Shown here piece by piece: positions 58,761-64,000 of a stretch of 64,000 nt of DNA (its first letter is position 1; every line of letters begins with the position of its first letter). A program made the position numbers and the translations under genes. Source of the DNA: Mycobacterium malmoense (GTDB lineage: Bacteria; Actinomycetota; Actinomycetes; Mycobacteriales; Mycobacteriaceae); NCBI RefSeq assembly GCF_019645855.1, contig NZ_CP080999.1, forward strand, positions 2,542,001 to 2,606,000. The letters run 5' to 3'. The notes under the pieces were generated by a model. It saw only the letters and a program-made list of their open reading frames with translations, made no database searches and was not told where the DNA came from.

Positions 58761-59591
58761 ATGGAGCGGCGCGTGCTCGAAGCGATCATCTATGAACGCG
58801 AACCGCCGATTGCGCGGATCATCTTGAATCGGGTCGACAAGGCCAACACCAAGGATGCGGTCCTGGTCACCGAGGTCGACGACTGCCTGCACGAGGCCGA
58901 CCGCGACAACGAGATCAAGGTCGTCATCCTCAAGGCCAACGGAAAAGGCTTTTGCGGCGGACACGTGGCCCGCTGGGGCCCGGACGAAAACCCTTACCCG
59001 GACTTCGGAAACACCTTCGAGGAGCTCTACAAAGGCACCGCCGACCTGTTTCTGTGGCCGACGCTGTACCTATGGGAGTTTCCCAAGCCGACGATTTCTC
59101 AGATCCATGGCTACTGCATGGGCGGCGGGATCTACCTCGGCCTGCTGACCGACTTCTGTGTGGCATCCGAGGACGCGTATTTCCAGATGCCGCTTGCCCA
59201 AAGCCTCGGTGAACCCGGCGGGCACACCATGATCGAGCCGTGGCTGATGATGAACTGGCACCGCACCATGGATTGGCTGCTGCTGGCGCCAACCCTGTCC
59301 GCGCAGCAGGCGCTCGACTGGGGTCTGCTCAACAGGGTGGTGCCGCGGGATGACCTCGAGGCCACCGTCGAGGAGATGGCACGCAAGATCGCACAAATCC
59401 CGCTGACCACCCTGATGGCGGTGAAGAACAACGTGAAACGGGCCTGGGAATTGATGGGAATGCGGGTGCACCTTCAGGTCAGCCACATCTTGACTAACAT
59501 GGTCGGCGCCGCGTCGGATGTTCAGGCGCGGCGGGCCGAGCTCATGCAGTCGGGCATGAAGCCACGCGACTTCGTCGGCCGCGACGAGTAG
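58761..59591 (+). CDS. Crotonase-fold protein, atypical
   Basis: 276 residues from ATG 58761. The scaffold shows as IARIILNRVDKANTKDA, GFCGGHVARWG and IHGYCMGGGIYLGLLTDFCV. The two usual Glu positions (GGGIYLG and FQMPLAQSLG) carry other residues, as in the protein at 48376. Both may belong to a subgroup doing reactions other than hydration. It is closed by the hairpin at 59593. Confidence 0.83.
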   Translation: MERRVLEAIIYEREPPIARIILNRVDKANTKDAVLVTEVDDCLHEADRDNEIKVVILKANGKGFCGGHVARWGPDENPYPDFGNTFEELYKGTADLFLWPTLYLWEFPKPTISQIHGYCMGGGIYLGLLTDFCVASEDAYFQMPLAQSLGEPGGHTMIEPWLMMNWHRTMDWLLLAPTLSAQQALDWGLLNRVVPRDDLEATVEEMARKIAQIPLTTLMAVKNNVKRAWELMGMRVHLQVSHILTNMVGAASDVQARRAELMQSGMKPRDFVGRDE

Positions 59592-59592
59592 G

Positions 59593-59652
59593 GCGAGCAG
59601 ACGTAGAATCGCCCTAAAACCCCTGGTTTTGGGCGATTCTGTGTCTGCTCGC
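59593..59652. terminator. Bidirectional terminator, ~60-bp palindrome
   Basis: GCGAGCAGACGTAGAATCGC and the complementary GCGATTCTGTGTCTGCTCGC, together with the inner CCCTAAAACC/GGTTTTGGG, form an almost complete palindrome of 60 bp, broken by a two-base mismatch and a one-base bulge. It fills most of the 66-bp gap between the converging crotonase and flavoprotein genes, and has an A/T-run in the centre on both strands, so it can terminate both. Confidence 0.8.
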
Positions 59653-59657
59653 GCAAC

Positions 59658-61334
59658 CTAGCGCATGCGCCCGGCGGCGTGCCGCGCCGCGACGTAGCCG
59701 AACACCATCGAGCCGGCGATGCTCGCGCCGGCGCCCGGATACGTGCGGCCCATCACCGTCGCGGTGGTGTTGCCGGTGGCGTACAGGCCCTCGATCACCA
59801 GGTCCTGCTCGTCCAGGACTTGCGCGTGCTCGTTGGTGATCACGCCCCCGCACGTCCCGACGTCCGCCGGGAAAACCCTCGTCGCGTAGTACGGAGCGCG
59901 GTCGAGCGGGCCGACGGCGGCGTTGGGCCGATGCCCCGGATCGCCGAGGCAGTCGTTGTAGGCCGACTGGCCGCGCCCGAAGTCGGGATCCTGGCCCTTG
60001 GCGGCGAACCGGTTGAACCGCTGGATCGTCCGCGCCAACTCGTCTGCGGGAAGGTCAATCTGGTGGGCGAGGTCGGCGAGGGTGTCGCCGCGTTTGACGG
60101 CACCGCTTTCGATCAGCCCGGACGGCAGGCGCCGCTTGAACGGGTTGGTGCCCGCCACGTATCGGCGCACGTACCCGTCGTCGAAGATCATCCAGCAGGG
60201 CACCGCCTTGTTGGCGTACATCGCCTTGCCGACCTCGACGTACGAGTTCGACTCGTTGCAGAATCGCCGGCCGGTTGAGTCGACGTAGATGGCGCCGGGC
60301 CGCTGCCGTCCCGAACCGAGCGACGCGGCGGCCGCGCCGCCGTTGGCGATGAAAACGGAAGGCAGCCACCAGGCTTCGTCGAGAAGATCGGTCTTGGCGC
60401 CCAGCCGCATCGCGGCCTGCAGCACCTCGCCGGTGTCCCCGGCGTTGGCGATCGACCACCGCGCCTCGTTGGGTTGGGCGCCGCTGTACCGGCGGCGCAT
60501 CTCGGCGTTGTGGCCAAAGCCGCCCGCGGCCAGCAGGACCCCCCTTCGCGCCTCGACGTTCAACGGCGTGCCGTCGCGGATGACACGCGCGCCGACGACC
60601 CGGCCGTCTTCGACGACGAGGTCGTCCAGCGCGGCGTTCGTCCACAGCGGAGGCTGACCATCGGCGAGCTCGATCAGCGCCTTGAGCATTTGGGCGATGA
60701 GTGAAGCGCCGTTGGTGAGGATCCGGCGCCGGCGGAGGCGCGCCGCCGCGGTGCGCAGGAACACTTTTGTGGCCACCGCGAACGCGCGCGGGGAACGGTT
60801 GTAGTACTGGACCGAGCGCAACTCGTTGGTCAGCACCACGAACCCGTAATTCTTGGCCAGCGGCGGCTGAACTTTGTCGCTCCAGCTACCCAGCTCGGCG
60901 GCGTCGTAGGGAATTCCCTCGACCGCGCGGCCGAACTCGTTGCCCCCCTTGTGGTTCGGGTAGTAGTCGCTCCAGCCCTCACACCGGGTCAGCCGAACGC
61001 CCTTGCGGACAAGGAAATTGACCATTTCGTAACCCGCGGTGAGGAACGCCTCGCGGCGCGCGGGCGAGGACGGCGCGCCGATGTCGCCGACCACGTCGGC
61101 CAGGTAGGCCAGGCCGTCTTCGTGCGAGTCCGCGACGCCCTCGGCCCGCATCAACGGGTTGTTCGGCATCCAGACGATGCCGCCCGAAAGCCCCGTCGAC
61201 CCGCCGACCAGCGCCTGCTTTTCGACGATCAGCGGCTCGAGCCCGCAGTCGAGTGCGGCCAGCCCGGCCACCATGCCCCCGCCGCCGCTGCCCGCGATGA
61301 GCAGGTCGACGGAGCGGTCCCAGTGGATGGTCAC
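59658..61334 (-). CDS. KstD-like 3-ketosteroid dehydrogenase-type flavoprotein
   Basis: 558 residues from GTG 61334, which overlaps the Rieske gene stop (GTGA). GSGGGGMVAGLAAL, EKQALVGGSTGLSGG, GVLLAAGGFGHNAEM and the C-terminal TCGGVITNEHAQVL and TYPGAGASIAGSMVFGYVAA are characteristic; the Tyr of TYPG matches the catalytic tyrosine near the C-terminus of 3-ketosteroid delta1-dehydrogenase. It is the best KstD candidate of the three in the window. Confidence 0.88.
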   Translation of the reverse strand: MTIHWDRSVDLLIAGSGGGGMVAGLAALDCGLEPLIVEKQALVGGSTGLSGGIVWMPNNPLMRAEGVADSHEDGLAYLADVVGDIGAPSSPARREAFLTAGYEMVNFLVRKGVRLTRCEGWSDYYPNHKGGNEFGRAVEGIPYDAAELGSWSDKVQPPLAKNYGFVVLTNELRSVQYYNRSPRAFAVATKVFLRTAAARLRRRRILTNGASLIAQMLKALIELADGQPPLWTNAALDDLVVEDGRVVGARVIRDGTPLNVEARRGVLLAAGGFGHNAEMRRRYSGAQPNEARWSIANAGDTGEVLQAAMRLGAKTDLLDEAWWLPSVFIANGGAAAASLGSGRQRPGAIYVDSTGRRFCNESNSYVEVGKAMYANKAVPCWMIFDDGYVRRYVAGTNPFKRRLPSGLIESGAVKRGDTLADLAHQIDLPADELARTIQRFNRFAAKGQDPDFGRGQSAYNDCLGDPGHRPNAAVGPLDRAPYYATRVFPADVGTCGGVITNEHAQVLDEQDLVIEGLYATGNTTATVMGRTYPGAGASIAGSMVFGYVAARHAAGRMR

Positions 61335-62692
61335 CGTGGCCCCGCGGTGAAACCCAGGTCGGCCACCGGCACGTCGATGGTGGTGTTGGTCTTCTGGATC
61401 GCGGGCACCAGCGCGTCGTACGGTAGCCCCGCGAGGAAGCCGTCGACGACGCGTTCGAAGTTCGAGATCAAGCCTTCGATCTGGCCCGACAGCCGCATGT
61501 ACTCGAAGCCTTTGGAGTGCAACCCTTTCTGCTGTCGCGGCAGGTTGGAGAAGTCCTGGGCGGGGATCGGCGGCCAGCGCGGGTCGTCGGGTGCCATCGG
61601 CTCCGGCGGTTCGGGTTTGCCCGCGGAGAAGTCCGCGGGAAAGCGGGTGAGGGACCAGATTTCGAACAGCGTTTCCTCGGGGCCCAACGGCCGGATCCGG
61701 TACGACGAGGCGCTGCTGTAGGTGGGCAGGATGAAGTGGTGGGGGAAGCAGAAGCCGATGGCGTCGGTGATTCCGCGGCGGACCAGCTCGTTGAGGTCGG
61801 GCATCGTGCTGCCGCGGGCTCGATGCCAGGCGACGACCGCGTCGTTGAGGGCACCGCGCCAGGCGACCATCGCCTCGGCCGGATCGGCCGGCAACTCGAT
61901 GCGCTGCAGGCCCTCGGCGATGCGGATGTCGTTCCCGTGGGTCATGCCGCCCATGCCTTCTCCGAGGGTGCGCATGAAGTAGAGGCTGCTCGCGACGACG
62001 GGATGCACCGCTTCGGACGGGCTGCCGGTCTGCGCCGACGGCAGCAATTGGGGATGGGTCTGGGGAACGTGGTAGCCCTCCATGAACGCCGCCGTCGCCA
62101 GCTTCCAGTTCACCGGCAGCCGGCACGACCGCCACCACTCGACACGCAGCGACTCCACCTGCCACGCATCGTAAATCGACGCGAACGGCTCGAGGCATTC
62201 GCGCAACGCGGGCGCCGCGTCGTCGAGGTTGATCCACGCGCATCCGCCCCAGAGCTCGCACCTGACCGAGACCAGTTGCAGATCCTCCGGGCGCAGGTTC
62301 TCCTCGGCGAACGCCTCGGGACGCAGCACGAACGTGTTGCGCCCGTCGATGCCCCAGCACCAGCCGTGGAATGGGCAGACGAAGGACCGTCGAGACCCGT
62401 TGCCCTCCACCAGCTTTACCCCGCGATGCCGGCACGCGTTGTGGTAGGCCCGCACGTTGCGGCCGTCGACCCGCACCACGATGATCGACTCGTCGAGAAT
62501 CTCATACTCCACGAAGTCACCGGGCTTGGGGATCTCCTCGAGGCGACACGCCATCTGCCACACGCGTGGCCAGAACATCTCCGCCTCCAGCGCGTAGAAC
62601 TCCGGATCGTAGTACCGCTGCTTGGGAATCCGGTCGGGGATCTGGACCGCCCATGGCACCGGCAGCGGCGTCCAGTTCACATCGATGCTCAC
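61331..62692 (-). CDS. Rieske aromatic-ring-hydroxylating oxygenase, alpha subunit
   Basis: 453 residues from GTG 62692; TTG one codon before is also possible. Rieske motif CRHRG ... CPFHGW, then the mononuclear-iron histidines in MEGYHVPQTHP. It is of the large dioxygenase/choline monooxygenase type, longer than the KshA-like enzyme at 1040. No beta subunit, ferredoxin or reductase gene is beside it. It lies between the FadD and the KstD-like gene in one operon. Confidence 0.87.
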   Translation of the reverse strand: MSIDVNWTPLPVPWAVQIPDRIPKQRYYDPEFYALEAEMFWPRVWQMACRLEEIPKPGDFVEYEILDESIIVVRVDGRNVRAYHNACRHRGVKLVEGNGSRRSFVCPFHGWCWGIDGRNTFVLRPEAFAEENLRPEDLQLVSVRCELWGGCAWINLDDAAPALRECLEPFASIYDAWQVESLRVEWWRSCRLPVNWKLATAAFMEGYHVPQTHPQLLPSAQTGSPSEAVHPVVASSLYFMRTLGEGMGGMTHGNDIRIAEGLQRIELPADPAEAMVAWRGALNDAVVAWHRARGSTMPDLNELVRRGITDAIGFCFPHHFILPTYSSASSYRIRPLGPEETLFEIWSLTRFPADFSAGKPEPPEPMAPDDPRWPPIPAQDFSNLPRQQKGLHSKGFEYMRLSGQIEGLISNFERVVDGFLAGLPYDALVPAIQKTNTTIDVPVADLGFTAGPR

Positions 62693-62710
62693 CAAATTCT
62701 TTTCCTCGTT

Positions 62711-64000
62711 TCACACGATTCGCGACGCCCGCCCCTGCCAGTAGCGTTCGCGAATGCGCCTCTTGTAGAGCTTTCCGTTGGGATCGCGGGGCAGCTCCGG
62801 GTCGAATTCGATGGTGCGCGGGCACTTGTAGCCGGCCAGGCGAGTTCGGCAGTATTCGATGAGCTCGGCTTCGAGCGCGGGCCCGGGCGCGACGCCATCG
62901 GCCGGTTGCACGACGGCCTTGACCTCCTCGCCGAACTCCTCGTTGGGTACGCCGAACACCGCCGCGTCGACCAGCTTGGGATGCATGACCAACACGTTCT
63001 CCACCTCCTGCGGGTAGATGTTCACCCCGCCGGAGACGATCGTGAACGTCGACCGGTCGGTCAGGTACAGGTAGCCGTCCTCGTCGACGTAACCCATGTC
63101 GCCCAAGGACCGCCAGCCGCGGTCGTTGCACACCGACGCGGTCTTGGCGGGGTCCTTGAAGTACTCGAAATCGGGTCCACCTTCGAAGTAAAGTTCCCCG
63201 GGCTGCCCGACGGGAAGCTCCCGCCCGTCGTCGCCGACCACGTGCACGCGCGACATCGGTTTACCCACCGAGCCGGCATGGGCGAGCCACTCCTCGGGCC
63301 CGATCGTGGTACCCGCGAATCCCTCGGTGCCCCCGTAATATTCGTGGATGATGGGTCCGAACCAATCCATCATCCGGTGCTTGACATCCACCGGGCAGGG
63401 CGCCGCCGCGTGAATCACGCACCTCAGGCTCGACACGTCATACTTGTGCCGGACCGCCTCGGGCAGCTTGAGCATCCGCACGAACATCGTCGGCACGAAT
63501 TGGGCGTGGGTGACGCGGTGGGTCTCGATGAGCCGAAGGACGGCCTCGGCGTCGAACTTGCGCATGAGGATCGAGGCGGCACCGACGCGGTGCACCGCCA
63601 TGGTGTAGTTCACCCCGGCGGCGTGGTAGAGCGGCGCGGGGGAGAGGTACACGCTGGACGGGCTCATCCCGTATTTGTGGATCAGCGCCATCTCCAACAC
63701 CGCCTGCGCCCAGGATCCGTTGCCGTCGGACGGAAGTGGCCTGCGGACGGCCTTGGGCCGCCCCGTGGTGCCGGACGAGTAGAGCATCTCCGATCCGTCC
63801 GACAGCGGCGCCGCCTCGCCGGCTGCAGCCAGGGCATCCTCGTAGGCGCACCAGCCGGGCAGCTTGCCCCCGACGGCCATGTGCACCTCGACGCCCGTGT
63901 TGGCACGGCGGACGTGGGCGGCGAGGGTGGCCCCGGAAGCCTCTGAGGCGTCGACAAACACCGCCTTCGCGCCGGAGTCGTCGATCACGTAGGCGACCTC
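62711..64000 (-). CDS. AMP-dependent acyl-CoA synthetase (FadD family), 5' part cut by window edge
   Basis: About 430 residues visible; the N-terminus lies beyond the right edge. Motifs: MLYSSGTTGRPKAVRR, YYGGTEGFAG, GWRSLGDMGYVDEDGYLYL and RDPNGKLYKR with the catalytic Lys. It activates a carboxylic acid, possibly a steroid side-chain or ring-derived acid, for the operon's Rieske and KstD-like enzymes. Separated by 18 bp from the Rieske gene. Confidence 0.87.
   Translation of the reverse strand, partial: EVAYVIDDSGAKAVFVDASEASGATLAAHVRRANTGVEVHMAVGGKLPGWCAYEDALAAAGEAAPLSDGSEMLYSSGTTGRPKAVRRPLPSDGNGSWAQAVLEMALIHKYGMSPSSVYLSPAPLYHAAGVNYTMAVHRVGAASILMRKFDAEAVLRLIETHRVTHAQFVPTMFVRMLKLPEAVRHKYDVSSLRCVIHAAAPCPVDVKHRMMDWFGPIIHEYYGGTEGFAGTTIGPEEWLAHAGSVGKPMSRVHVVGDDGRELPVGQPGELYFEGGPDFEYFKDPAKTASVCNDRGWRSLGDMGYVDEDGYLYLTDRSTFTIVSGGVNIYPQEVENVLVMHPKLVDAAVFGVPNEEFGEEVKAVVQPADGVAPGPALEAELIEYCRTRLAGYKCPRTIEFDPELPRDPNGKLYKRRIRERYWQGRASRIV

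Noticed and set aside
61517..63946. 809-codon plus-strand frame opposite the Rieske and FadD genes
   Set aside because: Same reason: mirror of two well-supported minus-strand genes with no recognisable motif.
1..64000. KstR/KstR2 operators, CRISPR arrays, tRNA or rRNA genes
   Set aside because: I looked for the KstR (TnnAACnnGTTnnA type) and KstR2 patterns, regular short repeats and cloverleaf-type sequences by eye and found none that stand; a computed scan could still reveal weak ones.

Overview
The window is GC-rich actinobacterial DNA and looks like a Mycobacterium chromosome. The signs are many GTG starts and four-base ATGA/GTGA stop/start overlaps, a SigF-type sigma factor, an Rv1747-like FHA/ABC transporter, a mycofactocin-type SDR, a Ddn-like deazaflavin enzyme, and many FadD, FadE, KstD-, KshA- and Hsa-like paralogues. 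An environmental or opportunistic species is likely; the species cannot be named from the sequence alone.

Layout. (1) 1-12.0 kb: a ring-degradation block with a KstD-like flavoprotein (cut by the left edge), a KshA-like Rieske oxygenase, an SDR and an IclR regulator with a perfect palindromic operator candidate. A second KstD-like flavoprotein, HsaC-, HsaA- and HsaD-like enzymes, a Baeyer-Villiger monooxygenase (BVMO) and a mycofactocin-type SDR follow. (2) 12.3-16.0 kb: a type III PKS with a membrane methyltransferase, then a divergent SDR/esterase pair under two matching SigF-type promoters. (3) 16.1-20.7 kb: an Rv1747-like transporter, a 54-residue protein, and a di-iron-type protein with its TetR regulator. 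(4) 20.8-29.9 kb: a nine-gene operon like the igr (cholesterol side-chain) operon. It encodes two acyl-CoA dehydrogenase subunits, two MaoC hydratases, an Ltp2-like retro-aldolase, a DUF35 protein, an esterase, a second BVMO and a FadD17-like ligase. (5) 29.9-35.1 kb: membrane and secreted proteins and a FadD/aldolase/amidohydrolase group. (6) 35.2-38.8 kb: an island scar with an IS200/IS605 element, toxin-antitoxin-like and recombinase remnants and a broken hydrolase. (7) 38.8-47.3 kb: nitronate monooxygenase, sulfatase, NCS1 permease with a zinc tail, a frameshifted flavin monooxygenase, oxidoreductase/isomerase genes and a SecD-P1-like secreted protein. (8) 47.4-52.5 kb: a TetR regulator with a crotonase, a fused double CoA-transferase and an SDR. 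(9) 52.5-59.6 kb: a Ddn-like enzyme, lipoprotein, SigF paralogue, SDR, TetR, methyltransferase and second crotonase. (10) 59.6-64 kb: a third KstD-like/Rieske/FadD operon cut by the right edge.

Taken together, regions 1, 4 and 10 look like a second set of sterol-type enzymes: activation, beta-oxidation and retro-aldol cleavage of a short side chain, ring dehydrogenation and hydroxylation, meta-cleavage and C-C hydrolysis, plus BVMOs. By eye I see no KstR or KstR2 sites. Local IclR and TetR regulators with their own palindromes suggest a substrate other than cholesterol. The small flavin reductase (HsaB) and the Rieske reductase (KshB) that such enzymes need are not in the window.
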